Source: Muribaculaceae bacterium
GTDB lineage: Bacteria > Bacteroidota > Bacteroidia > Bacteroidales > Muribaculaceae
DNA length: 64,000 bases
Direction: 5' to 3'
Assembly (NCBI GenBank): GCA_017427945.1
Contig: JAFRRT010000033.1
Coordinates: forward strand, 124,001-188,000
In this document: positions 25,143 to 33,442 of the stretch, piece by piece
Layout of the letters: each line of letters begins with the position of its first letter
Numbering within the stretch: position 1 is the stretch's first letter
The notes under the pieces: generated by a model
The model's database searches: none
Seen by the model: the letters and a program-made list of their open reading frames with translations, nothing else
Told to the model about the DNA's origin: nothing
Program-made: the position numbers and the translations under genes

Positions 25143-26687
25143 TCATAAACTACCCAGGTAAGTGGGGCGGTCGAGGTTGCGGTAGGCGATGGCTTCCATG
25201 ATGTGGTGGTCGAGGACGTCGGCGGTGCCTTCGAGGTCGGCGATGGTGCGGGCGACCTTGAGGATGCGGTCGTAGGCCCTCGCGCTCATGTTCATGCGTT
25301 CCATGGCGTCGCGTAACTTTTCTAATCCGGCGGCGTTGGGCTCGGCGTATTTGTGGAGCAGGGATGGTGTCATCTGGGCGTTGCAGTGGATGCCGGGTTC
25401 GTCCTTGAAGCGGCGCTCTTGCAGGGCGCGAGCGGCGATGACGCGCTGACGGATAGCGGCGCTGGGTTCGCCGGGGGCTTTTGATGACATCTGGTCGAAA
25501 TCGACGGGCTGAACTTCGATCTGCAGGTCGATGCGATCCAACAGCGGTCCGGAAATCTTGCTCATATAATGTGTGCGCTGATACTCGTTGCAGACGCATT
25601 TCTTCTTGGGATGGCCGTAATAGCCGCAGGGGCAGGGATTCATCGACGCCACAAGCATAAACGACGCGGGATACTCGGTACTGTATTTCGCCCTCGAAAT
25701 CGAGATAATCCTGTCCTCCAACGGCTGCCGCATCACCTCCAGCACATTTCTCGAAAATTCAGGTAGCTCATCCAGAAAGAGGACCCCATTGTGCGCCAGG
25801 CTGATTTCGCCCGGCATGGGGAAACTGCCGCCGCCCACAAGGGCGACAGGCGAAATGGTGTGGTGAGGACTGCGGAAGGGGCGTACGGTCATTAACGTGG
25901 TGCCTCGCGGCAGTTTTCCCGCAACGCTATGGATTTTGGTCGTTTCAAGGGCCTCACTCAGCGTGAGCGGCGGCATGATGGAGGGTAAGCGCTTGGCCAT
26001 CATCGACTTACCCGAACCAGGACTACCTACCAACAGGATGTTATGCCCACCGGCGCATGCCACCTCAAAAGCGCGCTTCACATTCTCTTGGCCTTTCACC
26101 TCAGCGAAATCGTAGGGGAATACGCCCTGCGCCTTAGCAAACTCGGCACGAGTATCCACGATTGTCGGCTCAAGGTCGATGGTTCCATTCAGATAGTCCA
26201 CCACCTGCGAAAGGTTGTCAGCCGGCAAAATCTTCAGATTATTGACCACAGCTGCTTCCATCGCATTGTCACGCGGCAGGATAAAGCTGTCAAGGTGCAA
26301 TTCGCGGGCAAGGATAGCCATGGGCAAAGCGCCCTTAATGGGCCGTAACGTACCATCGAGCGACAGTTCTCCCATAAGCAAGCAACGGTCCAAGCGTTCG
26401 GTGTTGACTTTCTCATCACCAGCAAGGATGCCGATGGCCAACGGCAGGTCATAGGCAGAGCCCTCCTTTTTGATGTCGGCAGGCGTCATGTTCACCATCA
26501 CCTTTTTGCCAGGGAAGTCATAGCCCGCCTGCTGAATGGCGCAGCGCACACGCTCGGCACTCTCCTTGACTGCCGTGTCGGGCAGGCCGATGACCATGAA
26601 TCCCACGCCCCAGTCGACCGTCACTTCCACCTCGACCTTGATGGCATCGATGCCCTGGACTGCCGCTCCTATCGTTCTTGCTAACAT
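25143..26687 (-). CDS. comM: YifB/ComM-family Mg-chelatase-like AAA+ ATPase
   Basis: A 514-residue protein of full family length. An N-terminal lon-protease-like (ChlI) domain (residues 1-170) is followed by the AAA+ Mg-chelatase domain with Walker A GSPGSGKSM (221-229) and Walker B LFLDE (303-307), four Cys in PCPCGYYGHPKKKCVC (352-366), and the C-terminal Mg_chelatase_C domain. ComM is a hexameric helicase that promotes branch migration during natural transformation in Proteobacteria; in Bacteroidetes the role is inferred. It lies 44 bases after cstA and is probably cotranscribed with it. Its 3' 619 bases are duplicated at 22190-22808. Confidence 0.93.
   Translation of the reverse strand: MLARTIGAAVQGIDAIKVEVEVTVDWGVGFMVIGLPDTAVKESAERVRCAIQQAGYDFPGKKVMVNMTPADIKKEGSAYDLPLAIGILAGDEKVNTERLDRCLLMGELSLDGTLRPIKGALPMAILARELHLDSFILPRDNAMEAAVVNNLKILPADNLSQVVDYLNGTIDLEPTIVDTRAEFAKAQGVFPYDFAEVKGQENVKRAFEVACAGGHNILLVGSPGSGKSMMAKRLPSIMPPLTLSEALETTKIHSVAGKLPRGTTLMTVRPFRSPHHTISPVALVGGGSFPMPGEISLAHNGVLFLDELPEFSRNVLEVMRQPLEDRIISISRAKYSTEYPASFMLVASMNPCPCGYYGHPKKKCVCNEYQRTHYMSKISGPLLDRIDLQIEVQPVDFDQMSSKAPGEPSAAIRQRVIAARALQERRFKDEPGIHCNAQMTPSLLHKYAEPNAAGLEKLRDAMERMNMSARAYDRILKVARTIADLEGTADVLDHHIMEAIAYRNLDRPTYLGSL
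25156..25774 (+). repeat. Direct repeat copy B (within complete comM)
   Basis: Partner of the repeat at 22190-22808, gap-free at offset 2966. It covers the comM 3' part from Walker B to a few codons before the stop. Confidence 0.9.
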
Positions 26688-26731
26688 GTCTTAATATCCT
26701 TTATCTCACGTCAATAGGGTAACCGATGAAA

Positions 26732-28297
26732 TCACTCACGGGTGAGGCGGGCAGTTGAGCGTTCTTTCTTGAGCCACGACGAGAACCACACGATAGCGAT
26801 CACAATGACTGCTAATGCTACCCAAGGTGTGAATTTCTCCTGTCCAATCGCCTGGGGAGAGGCGACGAGGAACGAAGTACAAACCACCGTCATAAAGATG
26901 GCGGGAATCAAAGTGATGATGTATGCCTTGCGTTCGCGTGCCAGATAGACCGTAATCATCCACAGGGTGAATACCGACAACGCCTGGTTGGACCAGCCAA
27001 AGTACTGCCACAACACGTTAAAGCCGTCAGGGTTCTCCATCTGCCAAATGAGCAACAGCAGCGAAGCCACAAACAAGGGCACACTGATCATCAGGCGGCG
27101 AACCATACTTTTCTGCTCAAAATGCAACGACTCGGCAATGATGAGTCTTGCACTGCGGAATGCCGTGTCGCCACTGGTGATAGGCGCTGCCACAACACCC
27201 AAGATTGCCAGTGTACCTCCCACAATGCCCAGCCAGCCGCTGCACACGATGTTAACAACCTGAGGCGCAGTAAAATACTGTATGAGCGTCTTCCCGTCGG
27301 CAAGTTCCACCTGTGCCATAAACTCGGTGACCTTCTCGGGGCTGACAACCTCTTTCCAACCACCATAATAGAAGAAATAGGATGAGACAGTGGCCCAGAT
27401 AAGCGCCACCAGACCCTCGGTAATCATCGCGCCATAGAACACAGGCCTTGCGAGGCGTTCACTCTTGAGGCAACGCGCCATCAAAGGGCTCTGTGTAGCA
27501 TGGAAGCCGCTGATGGCTCCACAGGCGATGGTGATGAACAGGCAGGGGAACAGCGGATTTTTCTGCATAAAGGCCACAACACCTATCACATCCTTACCGT
27601 TAACCGCCTGAGACTGCCGCCATGAGTCCATCGCACCCATATCCCACAGCTCAGGAAGATGCGGCATCTTCACGAACAGCCCTACCAGCAGACCGGCAGC
27701 CATCACAAGCAGTGCGATGGCGAACAAAGGATAAATCCTGCCAATAATCTTGTCAATGGGCAGCAACGTCGCTACCACATAGTATGCAAAGATGACCACA
27801 ATCCACAGGAGAGATTGTGACATAATCGACTCTTTGGGGAACATACCGCCGAGGATGAGGGCCGGGCTATAAACAAACACGGCACCCACCATCATCAACA
27901 GCAGCACAGTGAACACAAGCATCACGTTGCGAGCTCCGCCGCCCAGATATTTGCCGATGAGCGTCGGCAGGTTGGCGCCGTCATTGCGCAACGAGAGCAT
28001 GCCGCTCATGAAATCGTGTACCGCTCCGGCAAAGATGCAGCCCAGCACGATCCACAGATAGGACGCAGGGCCGAACCACATGCCCATGATGGCACCGAAG
28101 ATGGGCCCTGTTCCCGCGATGTTCAGGAACTGGATCATAAACACTTTCCACGTGGGCAAAGCCACATAGTCCACACCGTCGGCAAGGCGCAGGGCCGGTG
28201 TCTCACGGTCGTCGGGGCGCATCACGCGCTCCATCACTGCACCGTACACCAGATAGCCCAAGATGAGAGCCAAAAGGCTTATAATGAATGTTACCAT
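26732..28297 (-). CDS. cstA: Carbon starvation protein CstA-like transporter
   Basis: A 521-residue polytopic inner-membrane protein with about 13 hydrophobic segments. The CstA signature region is at the N-terminus (TWKVFMIQFLNIAGTGPIFG, FAGAVHDFMSGMLSLRNDG), followed by GAISGFHATQSPLMARCLKS, also typical. CstA proteins import peptides or pyruvate; the substrate in Bacteroidales is not established. The protein is shorter than E. coli CstA, as usual in this phylum. It has its own promoter and is followed by comM. Confidence 0.92.
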   Translation of the reverse strand: MVTFIISLLALILGYLVYGAVMERVMRPDDRETPALRLADGVDYVALPTWKVFMIQFLNIAGTGPIFGAIMGMWFGPASYLWIVLGCIFAGAVHDFMSGMLSLRNDGANLPTLIGKYLGGGARNVMLVFTVLLLMMVGAVFVYSPALILGGMFPKESIMSQSLLWIVVIFAYYVVATLLPIDKIIGRIYPLFAIALLVMAAGLLVGLFVKMPHLPELWDMGAMDSWRQSQAVNGKDVIGVVAFMQKNPLFPCLFITIACGAISGFHATQSPLMARCLKSERLARPVFYGAMITEGLVALIWATVSSYFFYYGGWKEVVSPEKVTEFMAQVELADGKTLIQYFTAPQVVNIVCSGWLGIVGGTLAILGVVAAPITSGDTAFRSARLIIAESLHFEQKSMVRRLMISVPLFVASLLLLIWQMENPDGFNVLWQYFGWSNQALSVFTLWMITVYLARERKAYIITLIPAIFMTVVCTSFLVASPQAIGQEKFTPWVALAVIVIAIVWFSSWLKKERSTARLTRE

Positions 28298-28331
28298 ATT
28301 ATTGAGGTTGAATGAATAAGCTAAAGCAAGG

Positions 28332-28339
28332 CAAAATTA
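28332..28339 (-). promoter_or_regulatory. -7 box TAATTTTG for cstA
   Basis: Reads CAAAATTA on the plus strand, about 35 bases upstream of the cstA start. Confidence 0.65.
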
Positions 28340-28390
28340 CAACTATTTCTTAAAACTACCGCAAACAGCACTCAATAAAACTATGACATG

Positions 28391-28423
28391 ACAAAGGCAG
28401 GACTTCTTAGGTCCTGCCTTTGT
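28391..28423 (-). terminator. Intrinsic terminator of the OmpP1/FadL gene
   Basis: ACAAAGGCAGGAC and GTCCTGCCTTTGT are a perfect 13-base stem around a 7-base loop. It lies between the end of the porin gene (28490) and the cstA promoter. Confidence 0.75.
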
Positions 28424-28489
28424 GAGTCTTAGCTATGATGTTGTCTTACTGACGTGTTCTCCTGTCATGGGGACTTTCCCCCATCGGCA

Positions 28490-29803
28490 TCAGAACTTGT
28501 AATCGATACCGATACCTAATGAACGGTTGGTGCGACTATAGGTGTTGGTGCCTTCCATCGAACCATAAACAACCTTCTTGTTATAGTCCGAGTAGATGGT
28601 CCAAAAGCAGCCGGCGTTAATGCGCATGTGTTCGTTGACGTTGATAGCGCCACCAACGCCTACCGAATAGCTATCGCATGAGAATGACATATCGCTCTGG
28701 AAGTCATCGCTTTTACCCTCGGTCAGGCCGTAATCGGTGCGCTGACCACCGCAGCTCACGGTGAACATATCGTTGATGTCCCACTCCACACCGGCGAGGA
28801 TTTCGTTAGTACCACGATCGAGGAACTGTTGGCGGTCATTCGACAACTTTGCATGCTTGTCGTCATAGAAGTGATACTCCACCTGAGCACGCACACGGGG
28901 GCTGAAGGAGTAACCGGCAGCCACGCTCAATAATGAGGGAACATCGGCGCGCGACTTCATGCCGTCGCCAAAACCAGCTGCTGCCAGAGCGCCACTGGGG
29001 TCAACGAGATGCTTGGTCTTGTTGGTAGCGGTGATTTTGGTACGGAACTCATAGTGTGCAGCCAGGGTAAGATTGTTCAAACGGTAATCCAGACCGATGA
29101 TGGGGTTGAAGCCCCAACCTCTCTGGTCGCAGTCAAGCTCCATATTGATCAAATCCTGATTTCCTGCAGGGGTTGCCATCGTTGCCAGCACGAAACCCTT
29201 GTAGTTGGAGAGCAGACGATTCACGCGCAGGCCAGCCGAAGCACTGAAATGGTCATTAATGCGATAAGCAGCATTGACCTGGAGACCAACAACATACTGC
29301 GTACCCTTGACATCACTGTCGATGGTGTACATGTCGGGGGTTATCTGACCACCTGTCTGCTGCATGATGCCCAGCATCACGGGGATATTGAACATCGACA
29401 CACCGTCGGTGAAGTGAGCCTTGCCGCCACCACCTACAAAGCCGCCGAAGAGCGAGAATGCCCAACGGTTGTTGTTGTAAGCTGCATACAGGTCGGGGAT
29501 AAAGGGTGCATTGACCGTACCCTTATGCTCAATCATGTGGTCAGGGGTCGGATTTATCGGGAACAGACTCTTGATGTCGCGGGACTGCTTGGCGTACTGC
29601 CAATTGAATGACAACTGCCAGCCCTCGTGGCCCCAAACCAGACCGGCAGGGTTGGTGTAAGCACCATCGATTTCAAGCGATGCGCCACGAGCCATCATAC
29701 GGTTAAACGTGATGTGATGATTGGTGTTGGTCATCAGACCACCCGCCATAGCGGCAATGCTGACAGAAACAAGAGAGAGTAGTAATGTTGAAATTCTTTT
29801 CAT
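28490..29803 (-). CDS. OmpP1/FadL-family outer membrane beta-barrel protein
   Basis: A 437-residue protein with a signal peptide (cleaved near AMAGG, about residue 20) and alternating amphipathic strands throughout, ending in RSLGIGIDYKF with a C-terminal Phe as expected for barrel assembly. The N-terminus shows the family theme of an Asn/Ala-rich region with FNRMMARGASLEIDGAYTNP and AGLVWGHEGWQLSFN. The family transports hydrophobic substrates such as long-chain fatty acids; the substrate here is not known. It is a single-gene unit, divergent from the LOG-family gene. Confidence 0.85.
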   Translation of the reverse strand: MKRISTLLLSLVSVSIAAMAGGLMTNTNHHITFNRMMARGASLEIDGAYTNPAGLVWGHEGWQLSFNWQYAKQSRDIKSLFPINPTPDHMIEHKGTVNAPFIPDLYAAYNNNRWAFSLFGGFVGGGGKAHFTDGVSMFNIPVMLGIMQQTGGQITPDMYTIDSDVKGTQYVVGLQVNAAYRINDHFSASAGLRVNRLLSNYKGFVLATMATPAGNQDLINMELDCDQRGWGFNPIIGLDYRLNNLTLAAHYEFRTKITATNKTKHLVDPSGALAAAGFGDGMKSRADVPSLLSVAAGYSFSPRVRAQVEYHFYDDKHAKLSNDRQQFLDRGTNEILAGVEWDINDMFTVSCGGQRTDYGLTEGKSDDFQSDMSFSCDSYSVGVGGAINVNEHMRINAGCFWTIYSDYNKKVVYGSMEGTNTYSRTNRSLGIGIDYKF

Positions 29804-29857
29804 TGCTATACCTAATTAATAAATAATACAAACCTGAATCGTGGAGATTTCTTGGGA

Positions 29858-29865
29858 CAAAATTA
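29858..29865 (-). promoter_or_regulatory. -7 box TAATTTTG for the OmpP1/FadL gene
   Basis: CAAAATTA on the plus strand, about 55 bases before the start codon; divergent from the promoter at 29994. Confidence 0.65.
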
Positions 29866-29993
29866 CTACCGCGGCACAAAACAGTGTGCAAAAAGTCATA
29901 AAAAATGGCGTTTTTGCCGCATTTCGCCACATTGTAACATTTTTTAACACTCCAAAACTGTTAAAAACGCAGGAAAACAAGCCGAATTATTGG

Positions 29994-30001
29994 TAATTTT
30001 G
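29994..30001 (+). promoter_or_regulatory. -7 box TAATTTTG for the LOG-family gene
   Basis: Consensus box about 31 bases before the start at 30033. Confidence 0.65.
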
Positions 30002-30032
30002 TCATTCATGAATTTAACCTGAAGGCCAAAAG

Positions 30033-31001
30033 ATGATTACAGCCACCGGATATGAAGAGCTCAAGGATGTGGTGTCCTATTTGGAGCAGATGCCCTTCGA
30101 CGTGACACGCAAGTCGTTGTACACCGCCGCTGAACTCTATGAAGGTTTCAATCCCGACAAAAAGAACAGCTACAACACTTGCTTTGACAGTAAGGTCTAT
30201 CAGCACTACTCATCACTTGGGCAACACGCCCGCAATGTGAAAGAACTGCTGGCGCGCACCTTGCACGACCACTGCATCCATGCGGCTCTCGCCCGCTTCT
30301 TCAAGGAGCATGACCACCGCCGCTGCGTGGGCGTCTTGGGAGGACATGCCTTGCTCAGGACTGACAAGATGTTCCGCGAAATCGCACATCTGAGCAGGCG
30401 ACTCACCCAGGAAGGGTTTATCATGTTGAGTGGAGGAGGGCCGGGAGCGATGGAGGCGACCCATCTGGGGGCTTGGATGGCAGGACAAACCCAAAAGAAG
30501 CTGGATGATGCCCTCAAGATGCTGGAGTCCGCACCCTCATTCAAAGATGCCGGGTGGCTGTCCACGGCATTCCGCGTCGTCGAAAAATATCCGCAGAAGA
30601 AATATGTCAGCTTGGGTATTCCCACATGGCTCTACGGACACGAACCCTCCACGCCGTTTGCCACGCACATCGCAAAATTCTTCGAGAACAGCATCCGCGA
30701 GGACAACATCCTCACCTTGGCCTTCGGTGGCACCATCTATGCGCCAGGCAGTGCAGGCACCCTGCAGGAAGTTTTCCAGGAGGCGGTGCAGAACCACTAC
30801 CTTTCCTTCGGCTTTGCCAGTCCCATGATTTTCCTGGGCAAACACTTCTGGACCGAAGAGATACCCGTTTATCCCCTTGTCGAACAACTCTTGGAAGCCG
30901 GCAAATACAAGAACCTGCTCCTCACACTCACCGACGACATCAACCAAGTCGTCACCATCCTCAAGCAATTCAACCAGCAACAACCCCAACCCGAGTTATA
31001 A
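30033..31001 (+). CDS. LOG-family (lysine decarboxylase-like) nucleotide-binding protein
   Basis: A 322-residue Rossmann-fold protein. The first glycine motif is intact (MLSGGGPGAMEATHLGAW, near residue 132). The second, usually PGGxGTxxE, reads APGSAGTLQEVFQ (near residue 235), so one Gly is replaced by Ser and another by Ala. LOG proteins release nucleobases from nucleoside monophosphates (cytokinin-type or PpnN-type activity). The altered motif leaves open whether this one is active. It is a single-gene unit ending in a terminator shared with pyrH. Confidence 0.78.
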   Translation: MITATGYEELKDVVSYLEQMPFDVTRKSLYTAAELYEGFNPDKKNSYNTCFDSKVYQHYSSLGQHARNVKELLARTLHDHCIHAALARFFKEHDHRRCVGVLGGHALLRTDKMFREIAHLSRRLTQEGFIMLSGGGPGAMEATHLGAWMAGQTQKKLDDALKMLESAPSFKDAGWLSTAFRVVEKYPQKKYVSLGIPTWLYGHEPSTPFATHIAKFFENSIREDNILTLAFGGTIYAPGSAGTLQEVFQEAVQNHYLSFGFASPMIFLGKHFWTEEIPVYPLVEQLLEAGKYKNLLLTLTDDINQVVTILKQFNQQQPQPEL

Positions 31002-31022
31002 GTTGGCTATAAGGAATAGGAA

Positions 31023-31056
31023 ATGCGCCAGTTGGCAGAGTTGCCAGCTGGCGCAT
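31023..31056. terminator. Bidirectional terminator between the LOG gene and pyrH
   Basis: ATGCGCCAGtTGGCA and TGCCAgCTGGCGCAT pair over 15 bases around GAGT, between convergent genes. Confidence 0.75.
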
Positions 31057-31079
31057 GATATACGATAGATGATTGTTCC

Positions 31080-31796
31080 TTACTCGAGGGTGACAACGGT
31101 GCCGATGGGCTCGCCGGACATCACCTTGAGGAGGTTGCCGTAGACGTCCATGTTGAAGACGTGGATGGGCAGTTTGTTGTCGCGGGCCATCACGGTGGCG
31201 GTCATGTCCATGACCTTGAGACCACGGTTGTAGATTTCGTCGTAAGTGATTCGATCAAACTTGGTAGCAGTGGGATCCTTCTCTGGGTCGGCAGTGTAGA
31301 TGCCGTCCACGCGGGTACCCTTGAGCATTACGTCGGCCTCGACCTCGATGGCACGCAGAGTGCTGCCAGTGTCGGTGGTAAAGAAGGGACTACCTGTACC
31401 GCAGGAACAGATGGCGACCTTGCCGGCCTGCATGGCGTCGATGGCGCGCCACTTGCTGTAAGGTTCACCAATGGGGAACATACCGATGGCAGTAAAGACC
31501 TGGGCAGGCTGTCCGATGCTTTCGAGGGCCGACGAAAGTGCCAGCGCGTTGATGACCGTGGCGAGCATACCCATCTGGTCGCCCTTGACGCGGTCGAATC
31601 CCTGGGCAGCACCTTTCAGGCCGCGGAAGATGTTTCCGCCGCCCACAACGATGGCCACCTGGACACCGGCGTCCACGATTTCCTTGATTTGGGTAGCATA
31701 GTCGGCGACACGCTGTGCGTCGATGCCTGTACCCTGCTCACCTGCCAGCGACTCGCCGCTGAGCTTGAGCAATATGCGATGATAAATCGGTTTCAT
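31080..31796 (-). CDS. pyrH: UMP kinase
   Basis: A 238-residue amino-acid-kinase-fold enzyme that phosphorylates UMP to UDP with ATP; it is hexameric in bacteria. Visible signatures: YHRILLKLSGESLAGEQG at the N-terminus, VAIVVGGGNIFRG (phosphate-binding loop), GDQMGMLATVINALAL, CGTGSPFFTTDTGSTLRA and the C-terminal MARDNKLPIHVFNMD. It lies downstream of a TPR protein gene but behind a terminator, so it should have its own promoter; I could not identify one with confidence in 31797-31816. Confidence 0.97.
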   Translation of the reverse strand: MKPIYHRILLKLSGESLAGEQGTGIDAQRVADYATQIKEIVDAGVQVAIVVGGGNIFRGLKGAAQGFDRVKGDQMGMLATVINALALSSALESIGQPAQVFTAIGMFPIGEPYSKWRAIDAMQAGKVAICSCGTGSPFFTTDTGSTLRAIEVEADVMLKGTRVDGIYTADPEKDPTATKFDRITYDEIYNRGLKVMDMTATVMARDNKLPIHVFNMDVYGNLLKVMSGEPIGTVVTLE

Positions 31797-31810
31797 AGCT
31801 TTCCTATATT

Positions 31811-31851
31811 AAAAAAGAGGCTGGCACAAAAACTCAGTTTTGACCAACCTC
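31811..31851 (-). terminator. Terminator of the TPR membrane protein gene
   Basis: GAGGcTGG and CCAaCCTC with inner AAAACT and AGTTTT arms form a bulged stem. On the minus strand it is followed by a run of six T (plus-strand A run at 31811-31816). Confidence 0.7.
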
Positions 31852-31875
31852 TCATTATTAAATCAACATGAAATT

Positions 31876-32556
31876 TTATTTACCAGCCAATGCGTTAGCA
31901 CGCTCCAGATACTTGTCGGCATTAAAGCCCATCTGACGAGTATACTCGTAATAGTTGTTCTTAATGTTCTGGTAGATAGCGGCCTCCTCGGCATACTTCT
32001 TCTGCTCATGCAGAACGGTAGCCTTCTTGATCATAAAGGCAGGCACATACATTTCATTGTTACCGGCAAGACTGATGGCCTTATCATAGGCGCTCAAAGC
32101 CTTATCCAGCTTCTTGAGGTTCACATAGCAGTCACCCAGCAGAGACTGGCTGGCGGGACCGATGAGGTTACCTGCGGGAGAGAAGTCCTCGAGATGCTTA
32201 ACGGCCTTCTCATATTCTCCTTTCTCGTACAGCAGGATAGCTGCATTGAGGTGAGCGCGCTCGGCGGTCTTGTTGCCGTAAGCCGAGGCAACTTTCTCAT
32301 AATCTTTCAATGCCTGGTCCTGGTCGCCCATCAGCAATTCCAAGTCGGCGGTGCCGATTTCGTTCTTTGCCTTCTCCAAGTTCGGGTTGCGGATGCCATA
32401 GATGTAAGCGATGGCGAGCAAAGCAAGAACAGCGATAGCGATCATTGCCCAGTTGATGTACTTCTTGTTGTCTTCAATGCGTTGTGCCGCACTCGTCAGA
32501 GATTCATTCACCTCTTCGAGGGTTGTGCGAGCACTCTGGTTTTGTTTTTTTGCCAT
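31876..32556 (-). CDS. Membrane-anchored TPR protein
   Basis: A 226-residue protein with a polar N-terminus, one transmembrane helix (residues about 35-55, WAMIAIAVLALLAIAYIYGI) and four or five TPR-like units in the periplasmic part (AERAHLNAAILLYEKGEYEK, AGNLIGPASQSLLGDCYVNL, KALSAYDKAISLAGNN, FMIKKATVLHEQKKYAEEAA). The topology recalls YfgM-like proteins that help envelope protein folding, but no partner gene is next to it. It has its own promoter and terminator. Confidence 0.75.
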   Translation of the reverse strand: MAKKQNQSARTTLEEVNESLTSAAQRIEDNKKYINWAMIAIAVLALLAIAYIYGIRNPNLEKAKNEIGTADLELLMGDQDQALKDYEKVASAYGNKTAERAHLNAAILLYEKGEYEKAVKHLEDFSPAGNLIGPASQSLLGDCYVNLKKLDKALSAYDKAISLAGNNEMYVPAFMIKKATVLHEQKKYAEEAAIYQNIKNNYYEYTRQMGFNADKYLERANALAGK

Positions 32557-32599
32557 TTTTATTGCGTTAATTTAATGATTTCTACATTTTTTGCGGCTG

Positions 32600-32607
32600 C
32601 AAAAGTA
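32600..32607 (-). promoter_or_regulatory. -7 box TACTTTTG for the TPR membrane protein gene
   Basis: CAAAAGTA on the plus strand, about 44 bases upstream of the start. Confidence 0.65.
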
Positions 32608-32755
32608 ATAGATATTCTTAACATATAAAAACAAAACCGCAAGATTTTTTGATTTTTGGCGTTTTTGAACCTCTTAGATGAGGTTTTAAAGATGCATTCA
32701 GCACAAAAAGTGAAGAGCTAGCGGTCTATTTTTTGGTTGTTTAATGACAAAGTAT

Positions 32756-32763
32756 TACCTTTG
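32756..32763 (+). promoter_or_regulatory. -7 box TACCTTTG for the zinc-ribbon gene
   Basis: Consensus box about 28 bases before the start at 32792. Confidence 0.65.
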
Positions 32764-32791
32764 TCCCGCAATATAGAGCAAATTAGAGTTT

Positions 32792-33397
32792 ATGGAACTG
32801 CAGTGCCCTCAATGCGGAAAATGGATGGAAGTGTCCCAAGAAGAACTTGTGATACACGACAGCCAGCTCGTGTGTCCCCAGTGTCTTGCCGTGTGCCGTT
32901 ATGAGAACGGGACCCTTGTGGCACGCATCGACTCTGAGACCATGTCGCGACACACCGCCTCGGTGGGCACTACCAGCCGCGACAACATCAAGTATTGTTC
33001 CAGCTGCGGCAAACAACTGCCCGGCGGCATCAGCTTCTGCCCTTACTGCGGCTCAAAAATCAATCATCCCGATGCCACGGGATCTGTCGTTGACGTTCAG
33101 CCCAAACAGGTTGTGCAAGAGCCAAGGGTAGAGAAGGTCGAAAAGGTGGAAGAACAGCCTCAGGAGAAAAAGAAGAAAGCCGTCGAAAAAACACCGCGAT
33201 ACAGCCAATCATCCCATGTTGAGGATAAGCTGCGACGCATCAACCGCCAATACACCAACAAGAGCATCCACCTGCATCAAAACGGCACTATGCCCAGTAA
33301 AACGATGAAAGTTATCGCTTATACCATTATCGCTTTGCTGCTCATTCTGCTCGTGTACATCATCATTGCCGGCCTAAGTATAGAGCCAGCGATGTAG
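32792..33397 (+). CDS. Membrane-anchored protein with two zinc-ribbon motifs
   Basis: A 201-residue protein. Residues 1-35 contain a first Cys4 cluster (LQCPQCGKW with LVCPQCLAVC) like the MJ0042 type. Residues about 68-90 carry a second ribbon (YCSSCGKQLPGGISFCPYCG). A Lys/Glu/Val-rich linker follows, and the C-terminus has one transmembrane helix (VIAYTIIALLLILLVYIIIAG). The ribbons should face the cytoplasm. Function unknown; such proteins are common next to envelope genes in Bacteroidales. It stands alone, with a divergent TPR gene upstream. Confidence 0.75.
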   Translation: MELQCPQCGKWMEVSQEELVIHDSQLVCPQCLAVCRYENGTLVARIDSETMSRHTASVGTTSRDNIKYCSSCGKQLPGGISFCPYCGSKINHPDATGSVVDVQPKQVVQEPRVEKVEKVEEQPQEKKKKAVEKTPRYSQSSHVEDKLRRINRQYTNKSIHLHQNGTMPSKTMKVIAYTIIALLLILLVYIIIAGLSIEPAM

Positions 33398-33442
33398 CCC
33401 TACATATTTTCACGAACTGATACATCTTCCGTTATTGCCATA

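Larger units (their letters stand above)
22809..25155. other. AT-rich cargo between the two comM copies
   Basis: Base composition changes sharply after 22810: the genes to 25064 are AT-rich with A/T-ending codons, while flanking genes prefer G or C at third positions. The segment holds a possible promoter at 22987, two small coupled frames and the double SUMF1 protein gene. No integrase, transposase or att-like core was seen. The layout (complete hybrid gene, cargo, 5'-truncated gene) is what a single-crossover integration of a circular molecule carrying a comM 3' fragment would leave. Confidence 0.6.
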
